Numbered from the stretch's first letter, positions 1 through 6,858 are shown. The stretch: DNA of 9,182 nucleotides from Lachnospiraceae bacterium (GCA_024691065.1 JAILOA010000432.1:1-9182), one strand, 5' to 3'. Notes: a model not told the origin generated them from the sequence alone. A program made the numbers and translations.

Positions 1-113
1 ATTCTGTCAATCATTCAATAATTCTGCCAAACATCCGGTAAATTATTCTGTCAATCATTCAATAATTCTGCCAATCATTCGGTAAATTTTCCTGTCAATC
101 ATTCAATAATTCT
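1..113. repeat. 44-bp tandem repeat downstream of carB, about 2.6 copies
   Basis: Units start at 1, 45 and 89; the third is cut short after 25 bases. Units 1 and 2 differ at only two positions. Each unit is itself two related halves, one beginning ATTCTGTCAATCATTCAATA and one beginning ATTCTGCCAAWCATYCGGTA, so the array is a degenerate 20/24-base repeat. It may extend beyond the left edge of the window. It lies past the carB terminator and has no spacers, so it is not a CRISPR array. No function can be assigned. Confidence 0.85.
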
Positions 114-146
114 AAATCCATACATCCGGCATAAAATCCATTTATA

Positions 147-172
147 CAATAAAGGCGGGCATTTGGCCCGCC
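147..172 (-). terminator. Intrinsic terminator of the carAB operon
   Basis: A perfect 7-bp GC stem, GGCGGGC (154-160) and GCCCGCC (166-172), encloses a 5-base loop. Read on the minus strand it is followed by TTTATTGT. It begins 48 bases after the carB stop and is the only strong hairpin between carB and the window edge, so it is very probably the operon terminator. The T tract is interrupted, so termination efficiency is uncertain. Confidence 0.8.
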
Positions 173-219
173 AATATTCACTTGTAATGAAAAAGTAAAT
201 GTTATCAATCAATTTATTG

Positions 220-3200
220 TTATATACCGGCTATATCTATAACATTTAGTTCTTCTTCCGCTGTCTCTAAACTGGTCAAAAGCGCATCTGCCGTATCCAA
301 TGAGGTAAGGCAGGTTACACCTGTTTCAATTGCTAATCTTCTTAACATAAAACCATCCTTAAGCTTATCACCGTGAGTAGGTGTATCCACAACAAGGTCA
401 ATCCTGTGTTCAAGAAGTAAATCCATCATTGTAGGCGCCTCTTCATTGATTCTGTTAATAGGAATAGCAAGCACGCCGTGTTCATTCAACACACGCGCTG
501 TATTTCTGGTCGCAAATAAATCGAAACCAAGCTTTTTAAAACGTTTTGCTATTGAAACCGCGTCAAGCTTGTCAGCATCATTTACGGTAATAATCATCTT
601 CTTATGTTTTGGAAGATTCACTCCCGCTCCAAGGAATGCCTTATATAAAGCTTCATGGAATGATTTGGAGATCCCGAGGCATTCACCGGTGGATTTCATT
701 TCAGGTCCGAGACTTATCTCGGCGCCGCGAAGCTTCTCAAATGAGAATACAGGTTTCTTGATTGCTATATAATCAGACTTCTTAGCAAGACCTGTACCAA
801 AGCCCATATCCTTAATAGGCTCGCCAAGGATTGCACTTGCAGCAAGGTCAACGATAGGAATACCGGTAACCTTTGAAATGTAAGGAACAGTTCTGCTTGA
901 ACGAGGATTAACCTCGATTACATAGACCTCTTCGTTAAATACAATGAACTGAATATTTATAAGTCCTATTACATGAAGGGACATCGCAAGTCTCTTTGTA
1001 TATTCAACAATTGTAGCCTGAACCTGTTCGCTTATTGACTGGGCCGGATATACCGAAATACTGTCACCGGAGTGAATTCCCGCTCTCTCAATATGCTCCA
1101 TTATACCCGGTATCAATATATCCGTTCCGTCGCAAACCGCATCGACCTCTACCTCTTTACCCATGAGATACTTATCGATTAAGATCGGATGATCCTGATG
1201 ATATTTATTGATAACGCCCATAAATTCAACGATATCCTTATCGGAAATCGCAATTTGCATACCCTGTCCGCCAAGTACATAGGAAGGACGGATAAGAACA
1301 GGATACCCCAGCCCGTTCGCTGCATTTAAAGCTTCATCAGTGGTAAATACGGTCTGTCCCTTTGGACGTGGTATCTCACATTCTTCAAGTATCTCATCGA
1401 AAAGCTCTCTGTCCTCGGCACGGTCAACGTCCTCAGCCTTGGTTCCGAGAATCTTAACACCCATCTTCATAAGGTCCTCTGTGAGCTTGATTGCGGTCTG
1501 GCCACCGAACTGCACAACAGCGCCGTAAGGCTTCTCAAGTCTTACAATCGACTCAACATCCTCTGCTGTGAGCGGCTCAAAATAAAGCTTGTCAGCAATA
1601 TCAAAGTCCGTTGAAACAGTTTCCGGGTTATTGTTAACAATAATGGTTTCAAAGCCTTTTTTCTTAAAGGACCATACAGAATGTACCGAACAATAGTCAA
1701 ATTCGATACCTTGTCCGATTCTTATAGGACCGGACCCGAGAACCATTATCTTTTTATTATCATGATTTTCACTAACCTCATTTTCACTTCCGAAACAACT
1801 GTAATAATAAGGGGTTTCGGACTCAAACTCAGCAGCACAGGTGTCAACCATCTTATAAGCTGCAATTATATTATTTTCATAGCGAAGGTCCTTTATCTCT
1901 TCTAATGTAAGTTCTGTAAGCTTCGCGATTACATTATCCGGAAATTCAAGTCTTTTTGCTTCTTTTAATGTATCGACCGTGAGACTGACGCCCTCTGCTT
2001 TAAGTCTCTTCTCCATCTCAACAAGAATCTTTATTTTATCAATAAACCAAAGGTCAATATCGGTAATATCATGAATTAAATCCATATCAAATCCTCGTCT
2101 AAGAGCCTCTGCCACAACAAAGATTCTACGGTCATCAACAACGTGAAGCTGCTTTTCAAGAGCCTCATCATTTAATTCATCAAACTCTCCTGTATCAAGG
2201 CTGTCAACGTGCTGCTCCAAAGAACGAAGTGCCTTCATAAGGCCGCCCTCAAATGAAGTACAGATACTCATTACCTCACCGGTTGCCTTCATCTGGGTTG
2301 TAAGAGTTCTCTTTGCACTGATAAATTTATCAAATGGAAGTCTCGGAATCTTAACTACGCAGTAATCAAGAGCAGGCTCAAAGCTCGCAAATGTCTTTCC
2401 GGTTACTGCATTTTTAATCTCATCTAATGTATAACCAAGGGCAATTTTAGCGGAAACCTTAGCTATAGGATAACCCGTCGCCTTACTTGCAAGCGCCGAG
2501 GAGCGGCTGACTCTCGGGTTTACTTCGATTACAATGTATTCAAAGGAGTCCGGCTTAAGTGCGAACTGCACATTACATCCACCGATTACTCCGAGCTCAT
2601 CAATTATTTTAAGAGCAGATGTTCTAAGCATCTGGTATTCTTTATCTGCAAGCGTCTGGGAAGGCGCAACTACTATACTGTCACCCGTATGTACGCCGAC
2701 AGGATCAAGGTTTTCCATATTACAAATAGTAATGCAGTTACCCATGCTGTCACGCATTACCTCATACTCGATTTCCTTCCAACCTGCGATACATCTTTCC
2801 ACAAGAACCTGTCCTACACGGGAAAGTCTAAGTCCGTTTTCAAGAATGGTTCTAAGCTCGTGATCATTATGAGCTATACCACCACCTGAACCACCGAGTG
2901 TATAAGCCGGTCTTAAAACAACCGGATAGCCTATTTTTCTCGCAAATTGAGCGCCCGAATCAACGTCCTCAACGAGAAGCGAATCCGCTACAGGTTCTCC
3001 GATTCTTTCCATTAAGTCCTTAAATTCTTCTCTTCCTTCGGCATTTCTGATGGTTTCAGCCGAAGTACCGAGGAGACTTACATTTACGGAATCAAGATAT
3101 CCTGATTCCGCAAGTTCCATACCGAGGTTAAGTCCTGCCTGACCGCCCATATTAGGCAATATGCTGTCCGGTTTTTCGGTCTCTATTATCTTCTTTAAAA

Positions 3201-3417
3201 CATTTATGGTAAGCGGTTCGATATAGACCTTATCTGCAATATCCTTATCAGTCATTATTGTAGCCGGATTAGAGTTTACCAGTACAACCTCGACGCCTTC
3301 CTCCTTTAAAGAACGGCATGCCTGTGTACCTGCATAGTCAAATTCCGCTGCCTGTCCGATTACAATCGGACCTGAGCCGATTACAAGAACCTTCTTGATT
3401 GCATTATTCTTTGGCAT
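220..3417 (-). CDS. carB: Carbamoyl-phosphate synthase, large subunit
   Basis: Large, ammonia-using subunit of cytosolic carbamoyl-phosphate synthetase. It makes carbamoyl phosphate from bicarbonate, two ATP and ammonia channelled from CarA, for pyrimidine and arginine synthesis. The 1065 residues match the usual length (about 1070). Two homologous ATP-grasp halves are visible: the carboxyphosphate half at about 1-400, starting with GSGPIVIGQAAEFDY (14-28) and containing EVNPRVSRSSALASKATGYP (298-317), and the carbamoyl-phosphate half at about 555-935, with GSGPIRIGQGIEFDY (561-575) and EVNPRSSRT (835-843). The oligomerisation region lies between them. The C-terminal allosteric (MGS-like) domain, about 936-1065, keeps FATRNTA (968-974), corresponding to the nucleotide-binding threonine region of the E. 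coli enzyme. The ATG start has an AAGGGGAG ribosome site lying inside the end of carA. The carA TAA stop and this ATG are separated by one base, so translation is probably coupled. No lesions seen. Confidence 0.98.
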   Translation of the reverse strand: MPKNNAIKKVLVIGSGPIVIGQAAEFDYAGTQACRSLKEEGVEVVLVNSNPATIMTDKDIADKVYIEPLTINVLKKIIETEKPDSILPNMGGQAGLNLGMELAESGYLDSVNVSLLGTSAETIRNAEGREEFKDLMERIGEPVADSLLVEDVDSGAQFARKIGYPVVLRPAYTLGGSGGGIAHNDHELRTILENGLRLSRVGQVLVERCIAGWKEIEYEVMRDSMGNCITICNMENLDPVGVHTGDSIVVAPSQTLADKEYQMLRTSALKIIDELGVIGGCNVQFALKPDSFEYIVIEVNPRVSRSSALASKATGYPIAKVSAKIALGYTLDEIKNAVTGKTFASFEPALDYCVVKIPRLPFDKFISAKRTLTTQMKATGEVMSICTSFEGGLMKALRSLEQHVDSLDTGEFDELNDEALEKQLHVVDDRRIFVVAEALRRGFDMDLIHDITDIDLWFIDKIKILVEMEKRLKAEGVSLTVDTLKEAKRLEFPDNVIAKLTELTLEEIKDLRYENNIIAAYKMVDTCAAEFESETPYYYSCFGSENEVSENHDNKKIMVLGSGPIRIGQGIEFDYCSVHSVWSFKKKGFETIIVNNNPETVSTDFDIADKLYFEPLTAEDVESIVRLEKPYGAVVQFGGQTAIKLTEDLMKMGVKILGTKAEDVDRAEDRELFDEILEECEIPRPKGQTVFTTDEALNAANGLGYPVLIRPSYVLGGQGMQIAISDKDIVEFMGVINKYHQDHPILIDKYLMGKEVEVDAVCDGTDILIPGIMEHIERAGIHSGDSISVYPAQSISEQVQATIVEYTKRLAMSLHVIGLINIQFIVFNEEVYVIEVNPRSSRTVPYISKVTGIPIVDLAASAILGEPIKDMGFGTGLAKKSDYIAIKKPVFSFEKLRGAEISLGPEMKSTGECLGISKSFHEALYKAFLGAGVNLPKHKKMIITVNDADKLDAVSIAKRFKKLGFDLFATRNTARVLNEHGVLAIPINRINEEAPTMMDLLLEHRIDLVVDTPTHGDKLKDGFMLRRLAIETGVTCLTSLDTADALLTSLETAEEELNVIDIAGI

Positions 3418-3418
3418 T

Positions 3419-4552
3419 TTATTCTCCCCTTTCCATAAGCTTTATAAATTCTTTAAATAAATATCCCGTATCCTTAGGGCCTGCATTCGCCTCAGGATGG
3501 AACTGCACAGTCTTAACCGGTTTACCGATGTATCTTACGCCTTCTATCGTCTTGTCATTTACATTTATAAACCAAGGTACTGCTTTTGCTTCATCAAATG
3601 AATTCTCATCAACCACATAACCATGATTCTGTGTTGATATATAAACCCTGCCGGTGTCCAAGTCCTTTACCGGATGATTTGCACCTCTGTGTCCGTATTT
3701 CATCTTATATGTCTTAAATCCCTGGGAAAGTGCCATAAGCTGATGTCCGAGGCAGATTGCAAATATAGGAATATTTGAATCGGCAAGCTTCTTTATTTCC
3801 TCGATTTCATTTACACACTCGGCCGGATCACCCGGACCGTTTGAAATCATTATTCCATCGTAGTTTTTAGCGATTATTTCATCAGCCTTAAATGTATTTG
3901 GATAAACAGTAACTGTCATTCCTTCGCTAAGAAGACATCTTATAATATTCTTTTTGGTACCTACATCGATTAATGCTACATTTTTATTGGTTTTACCATC
4001 GGTTGTGCTGTCTAATTCTCCCGGCACGTAAGTTTTAACATCTTTGCAGGAAACCTTATCCACAACGCCCGTAACCTTGTATTCCTTGATTTTAGCAAGG
4101 AGACTGTCAAGATATGCCTTATCGGCTAGCTTCTCTTCGTTCTCATCCGTGGTAATCATACCGTTCATGGTACCGTATTCTCTTAGGCGTTTGGTCAATG
4201 CCCTGGTGTCAATCCCGCTGATTCCGATTACATTTTGATCCTTTAAAAATGTATCTATAGTTGCTTCGCATCTAAAATTGCTCGGAAGTCTTGATAATTC
4301 TCGGACTATAAAGCCATCCGGCCATGCTTTATCTGACTCCATATCGGAATAATTCACTCCATAATTACCTATAAGTGGATATGTCATAGTTACGGCCTGT
4401 CCGGCATAACTAGGATCCGTAAGTATTTCAAGATAGCCTGTCATAGATGTGTTAAATACAATTTCGCTGATGGTTGTACCCTGGGCGCCTATGCTCTCCC
4501 CGGAGTAAATACTTCCATCTTCTAAAATCAAAAATGCTTTCATGAGCTTCAC
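3419..4552 (-). CDS. carA: Carbamoyl-phosphate synthase, small (glutaminase) subunit
   Basis: Small subunit that hydrolyses glutamine and passes ammonia to CarB. The 377 residues match the family. Residues 1 to about 150 are the CarA-specific N-terminal domain (LEDGSIYSGESIG, then FNTSMTGYLEILTDPSYAGQ). About 190-377 is a class I glutamine amidotransferase domain with SNGPGDP (237-243), the nucleophile Cys267 in FAICLGHQ, and His352 and Glu354 in QFHPEA, a complete catalytic triad. The start is ambiguous. GTG at 4552 has an AAGGA 7 bases upstream. ATG at 4543, three codons in, gives MKAFLILEDG, closer to the usual family N-terminus, but its nearest AAGGA is 11 bases away. The gene is the first structural gene of the operon. 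It has a long, highly structured leader (tandem 20-bp repeats, a terminator and a short ORF), which suggests control by attenuation. Confidence 0.98.
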   Translation of the reverse strand: MKLMKAFLILEDGSIYSGESIGAQGTTISEIVFNTSMTGYLEILTDPSYAGQAVTMTYPLIGNYGVNYSDMESDKAWPDGFIVRELSRLPSNFRCEATIDTFLKDQNVIGISGIDTRALTKRLREYGTMNGMITTDENEEKLADKAYLDSLLAKIKEYKVTGVVDKVSCKDVKTYVPGELDSTTDGKTNKNVALIDVGTKKNIIRCLLSEGMTVTVYPNTFKADEIIAKNYDGIMISNGPGDPAECVNEIEEIKKLADSNIPIFAICLGHQLMALSQGFKTYKMKYGHRGANHPVKDLDTGRVYISTQNHGYVVDENSFDEAKAVPWFINVNDKTIEGVRYIGKPVKTVQFHPEANAGPKDTGYLFKEFIKLMERGE

Positions 4553-4580
4553 AGTCCTTTCCTTGTACCTGGTTTACATT

Positions 4581-4720
4581 GCATTAGATAGGGTTAAACC
4601 CATATGATAACGGTAACCACCTTACAATAATGGTTAAACCCATATGAAAACGGTTAACACCTTACAATAATGGTTAAACCCATACAATAACGGTTAACAC
4701 CTTACAATATTGGTTACCCT
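4581..4720 (-). repeat. 20-bp repeats in 40-bp tandem units in the carA leader
   Basis: Read on the minus strand, seven consecutive 20-base units in perfect register run from 4720 to 4581. They alternate between a GGTTTAACCATTATTGTAAG type and a GTGTTAACCGTTATTGTATG type, giving a 40-bp higher-order period (plus-strand units at 4592, 4632 and 4672). GGTTTAACCATTATTGTAAG occurs twice exactly; the last unit is degenerate after its first half. Most units have a short GGT(N3-4)ACC inverted repeat. The array ends about 17 bases before the carA Shine-Dalgarno region and starts just after the leader terminator. It could be a protein-binding array on DNA or on the leader RNA, or a neutral minisatellite; the sequence does not decide. 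Confidence 0.88.
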
Positions 4721-4723
4721 TAC

Positions 4724-4765
4724 AAAAAAACAGGCCGCCCATTCAATTGGTATGAATGGTCGGCC
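4724..4765 (-). terminator. Intrinsic terminator between the leader ORF and carA (possible attenuator)
   Basis: On the minus strand GGCCGACCATTCA (4765-4753) pairs with TGAATGGGCGGCC (4745-4733) with a single internal mismatch and a 7-base loop. TG and seven consecutive T (4730-4724) follow. This is a strong rho-independent terminator in the carA direction only; the plus-strand flank is not T-rich. It starts 8 bases after the stop of the 45-codon ORF and lies about 170 bases before carA. It either ends a monocistronic small gene or works as a regulated attenuator in front of carAB. The second is favoured because no good promoter lies between it and carA. Confidence 0.88.
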
Positions 4766-4773
4766 ATTGATCA

Positions 4774-4911
4774 TCATAAAATAAAAAAATAGGAAACAAA
4801 AGAAAATGTCTTTTTCTGTTGCTGTTGTAAATGAAGAGATAAAGGGGCTGATTGTTTCGGCATTGATAACATATTTTGTTGCATAGCATTAATTACCGTT
4901 GCCATTGCCAT
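4774..4911 (-). CDS. 45-residue small ORF, candidate leader peptide of carAB
   Basis: Translates to a 45-residue peptide starting MAMATVINAMQQNMLSMPKQ and ending KKTFSFVSYFFIL, followed by two tandem TGA stops. The ribosome site is excellent: AGAAGGAGG with 5 bases to the ATG. A near-consensus promoter sits about 80 bases upstream and an intrinsic terminator 8 bases downstream. The peptide is Met-rich at the N-terminus, has a QQQQ run at 29-32, and ends in aromatic and hydrophobic residues because the mRNA is a U-rich tract (about 23 U in 30 bases, 4806-4777). I do not recognise the peptide family. Length and layout recall PyrL, the roughly 44-residue leader peptide of E. coli pyrBI, but there is no sequence resemblance to claim. 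Translation is well supported by the ribosome site; the regulatory role is inferred. Alternatively it is an independent small protein. Confidence 0.72.
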   Translation of the reverse strand: MAMATVINAMQQNMLSMPKQSAPLSLHLQQQQKKTFSFVSYFFIL

Positions 4912-4988
4912 AGTACCCTCCTTCTAAAGCGCGCTGATTCATTGCACTTTCGTCTATCTCATAATCTTTCTTTTCCTAAACCTACAGT

Positions 4989-5017
4989 ATTATACACAGA
5001 AAATCGAAAAATGTAAA
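4989..5017 (-). promoter_or_regulatory. Strong sigma-A promoter for the leader ORF and probably carAB
   Basis: On the minus strand TTTACA (5017-5012) and a perfect TATAAT (4994-4989) are separated by exactly 17 bases. Transcription should start near 4982, giving a leader of about 70 bases before the small ORF and about 430 before carA. It is the best promoter match between the RNase H gene and carA. No PyrR-type binding loop was recognised in the leader. Confidence 0.8.
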
Positions 5018-5079
5018 GTATAAATTATAAAAAAATTAATTAGATTCTTAATAATACGCAAAATTCAGAAAGCATAGCT

Positions 5080-5898
5080 TCAGACCGTTTCGACACCCGA
5101 AGCCAGTTTAGCCAAGTTATCGGCGACATCATTATATTTATCTCCGCTATGCCCCTTCACTTTTTCGAATGTAACGTGTACTTTATCGGAGATTGACTCG
5201 TATATTTCTTTATATTTTATGGTGCCCGGCTTGTTGGTTTTCCATTCTCCGGTGCACCATTTTTCTATACCTGCATAATCATAGACAATTTTAATGGTTT
5301 TTAAATTGTGTTCCAGGGCATATTTCATAACATATTCCGAGGCAAGGATTTCTCCCGAGACGTTTCTCATAGATATCAGGTCCGGATCTTTTGAGGTTTC
5401 GCTGAAGGTTATTTCTTCGTTTTTGTAGAACATTATTCCGCCTGAACCTATTATTTGTTCTGAGGCATTAAAGCTTCCGTCTACGTAGGCGATGAGGTCA
5501 TAATCGGTTTGAGTTGCAATGGATTCTGACGTAGCAGGGGTCAAAACATTTTCCGGGTTAACCGGGGTTTTCGGAAGTGTTGAATTTGCAGTGGTTCCCG
5601 AAGTCGGAGTAAGTTTTTGGATTCCTGACATTTTAGAGATTTTCGGTGATACCGTGGATGCCGAAGTTCCGGATGTTTCCGGAGATGATGGGTTTCCGGA
5701 ATATCCGGTTGTTTCCGGAGATGTTTGGATTCCTGCGAAGTTAATAGCTTCTTCCAATGTTTCAAATTTCTTATAGGCCGATCCCTTGAATCCTATTACC
5801 TGACGTTTACATTCATCCCAGGTATCAAATATACCTACTTTTCTGCCGGCCTTCACTGCATAATAATATTTCTTTTTAGATTTCGAATTTGCTGCCAA
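5080..5898 (-). CDS. rnhA: Type 1 ribonuclease H with N-terminal viroplasmin domain
   Basis: Cytosolic endonuclease predicted to cut the RNA strand of RNA-DNA hybrids (R-loops, replication primers). Residues about 10-54 (KKYYYAVKAGRKVGIFDTWD onward, ending near FETLEEAINFAG) match the viroplasmin-like hybrid-binding domain found at the N-terminus of many RNases H1. Residues about 55-132 are an unusually long, low-complexity Ser/Thr/Pro linker with SPET repeats. The catalytic domain is about 133-268. Its four acidic residues are all present: Asp140 (YVDGSF), Glu183 (SGEILASEY), Asp207 (YDYAGIEKW) and Asp260 (ADNLAK), plus His250 in KGHSGD. The start is TTG at 5898, with AAAGGA 9 bases upstream; this start is needed to keep the whole N-terminal domain. 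It appears monocistronic, and no clear terminator follows, so some readthrough into the carAB leader is possible. Confidence 0.95.
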   Translation of the reverse strand: MAANSKSKKKYYYAVKAGRKVGIFDTWDECKRQVIGFKGSAYKKFETLEEAINFAGIQTSPETTGYSGNPSSPETSGTSASTVSPKISKMSGIQKLTPTSGTTANSTLPKTPVNPENVLTPATSESIATQTDYDLIAYVDGSFNASEQIIGSGGIMFYKNEEITFSETSKDPDLISMRNVSGEILASEYVMKYALEHNLKTIKIVYDYAGIEKWCTGEWKTNKPGTIKYKEIYESISDKVHVTFEKVKGHSGDKYNDVADNLAKLASGVETV

Positions 5899-5926
5899 TA
5901 TATTTCATCCTTTCAAAATAATTCTT

Positions 5927-5955
5927 ATAATACCAGGAACTCATATTTTTGAAAA
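5927..5955 (-). promoter_or_regulatory. Probable promoter of the RNase H gene
   Basis: On the minus strand TTTTCA (5955-5950), a 17-base spacer and TGGTATTAT, an extended -10 with its hexamer at 5932-5927. The start would fall near 5920, leaving a leader of about 20 bases before the TTG codon. The -35 match is moderate. Confidence 0.5.
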
Positions 5956-6052
5956 TTATGTATATTGTTCATTCCTGAATAATAGTTTACATTTAAAATT
6001 TTTATTTCTTTAAATATATCATAAGCTACCGTTTATTTAAACCATTTTTCCC

Positions 6053-6081
6053 TTTATTTCAATGTTTCTATATGCTATAAT
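6053..6081 (+). promoter_or_regulatory. Probable promoter of the 164-residue protein gene
   Basis: TGCTATAAT gives an extended -10 with a perfect hexamer at 6076-6081. The -35 element TTTATT (6053-6058) is weak, at 17-base spacing. The start is expected near 6088. It is divergent from the RNase H promoter about 100 bases away. Confidence 0.6.
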
Positions 6082-6084
6082 TTT

Positions 6085-6099
6085 ATCAATATTATTGAT
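6085..6099 (+). promoter_or_regulatory. Inverted repeat over the predicted transcription start
   Basis: ATCAAT-ATT-ATTGAT is a perfect 6-bp inverted repeat with a 3-base centre, sitting just after the -10 element and over the expected +1. Its position would suit a repressor operator or a hairpin at the 5' end of the mRNA. It is AT-only apart from one C and one G, so chance occurrence is possible. Confidence 0.35.
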
Positions 6100-6136
6100 T
6101 AACGAAATTATTTTTTTATTTTTAAGGAGGTTTTCT

Positions 6137-6631
6137 ATGAATAATTCAAATACCTTTACTTTTAATGATTTTGCACATAATACGGCTGATTTACAGGCGC
6201 TTCCGGAGGCAAAATTAAGTACTCCTTTTGAGGCTGCCGCTCTAGCGGTTCTGGCTACCTGTGAGTATGAGAATAATCCCGATGAATGCGTAAATATGCT
6301 TAATTCCATAAAGGGACCTGCTACATTGTCTCCTTATCAAATCCAGTTTTTAAGAGACAGACTAAAGGGAAAGGGCTATGTTCCACGTTCTTATTTTGCG
6401 GGGTCAAGCGTTTCAAATAATTATACTCCTACCTTACCTTTAAGCATTACAGTTACCGATAATCCTTATTCTTATCAAAACGAAGGTTATGCAACTCTTT
6501 TTGTTAAATCTTCCGGAGCTGATTCTCCGAGACAGGTAGTTCTCCGTAAAAAGGGTGAACAATGGTTCCTCTGGGAAATCATGTTTTTATCGGATATCAG
6601 AAAACCAGCCGAGGAAGATCCTTGGGCATAG
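6137..6631 (+). CDS. Conserved protein of unknown function (DUF6935-like)
   Basis: A 164-residue soluble protein without signal peptide or membrane segment. The ATG at 6137 was chosen because AAGGAGG lies 6 bases upstream; extending in frame to 6062 would add a hydrophobic stretch that is really the promoter and leader. Features: a helical segment TPFEAAALAVLA (29-40), CEYENNPDEC (42-51) with two Cys, FLRDRLKGKGYVPRSYFAG (71-89), DNPYS (108-112), a basic-aromatic strand LRKKGEQWFLWE (136-147), and an acidic C-terminus LSDIRKPAEEDPWA. I recall this pattern from an uncharacterised family of clostridial proteins, which I believe is DUF6935; that name is from memory. No biochemical function is known to me. 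It is a single gene with its own promoter, convergent with the tRNA gene; no good terminator follows. Confidence 0.88.
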   Translation: MNNSNTFTFNDFAHNTADLQALPEAKLSTPFEAAALAVLATCEYENNPDECVNMLNSIKGPATLSPYQIQFLRDRLKGKGYVPRSYFAGSSVSNNYTPTLPLSITVTDNPYSYQNEGYATLFVKSSGADSPRQVVLRKKGEQWFLWEIMFLSDIRKPAEEDPWA

Positions 6632-6740
6632 CATTTTCTGTAAAAGCCTGGTTTATTGAAGCTTAAAGCAATAACATTCAAAGTTTAGGAAACTCATACA
6701 TAGCTATTTTGATTACAAATCGATTTTGGCATAAAAAAAA

Positions 6741-6826
6741 CGGAGAGTGAGGGATTCGAACCCTCGTGCCCTAGTGGACAACCGCATTTCGAGTGCGGCG
6801 CGTTACGACCACTTCGCTAACTCTCC
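6741..6826 (-). tRNA. tRNA-Ser(CGA)
   Basis: An 86-base class II tRNA. The acceptor stem GGAGAGT pairs perfectly with ACTCTCC, with discriminator G. The anticodon stem CCGCA/TGCGG encloses loop CTCGAAA, anticodon CGA, reading UCG serine codons. The T arm is GAGGG-TTCGAAT-CCCTC, and a long variable arm lies between the anticodon stem and T arm, as expected for serine. CCA is not encoded. Eight consecutive T (6740-6733) follow the discriminator directly and probably end transcription. No integrated element or attachment-site duplication is seen at its 3' end. Confidence 0.97.
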
Positions 6827-6858
6827 GAATAAAGTGTGTTTTTCACACAACGCTTGAT

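Noticed and set aside
446..772. Plus-strand ORFs opposite carB and carA, such as this 108-codon one
   Set aside because: They lie wholly antisense to confidently identified genes, lack good ribosome sites and have no recognisable domains.
4599..4707. Promoter-like TTGTAA...TATGGG pairs at 17-base spacing inside the carA leader repeats
   Set aside because: The -10 elements match consensus at only about 3 of 6 positions, and the pattern simply recurs with each repeat unit.
4889..4942. Overlapping 17-codon minus-strand ORF encoding MNQRALEGGYYGNGNGN, resembling the YGNG motif of pediocin-like bacteriocins
   Set aside because: It has only a weak ribosome site, contains the Shine-Dalgarno of the 45-codon ORF in its middle, lacks the cysteines and length of such bacteriocins, and its Gly-Asn repeats come from reading the GGCAAT repeats in another frame.
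4912..4982. A PyrR-binding loop or other known riboswitch in the carAB leader
   Set aside because: I could not find the conserved PyrR anti-antiterminator consensus or any riboswitch core that I recognise.
6062..6136. In-frame N-terminal extension of the 164-residue protein, which would add a hydrophobic membrane-like segment
   Set aside because: The AAGGAGG ribosome site at 6124-6130 sets the start at 6137, and the extension overlaps the promoter -10 element.
6651..6675. TTATTG/CAATAA hairpin after the 164-residue protein gene as a terminator
   Set aside because: The 6-bp stem is almost all A-T and no T run follows.
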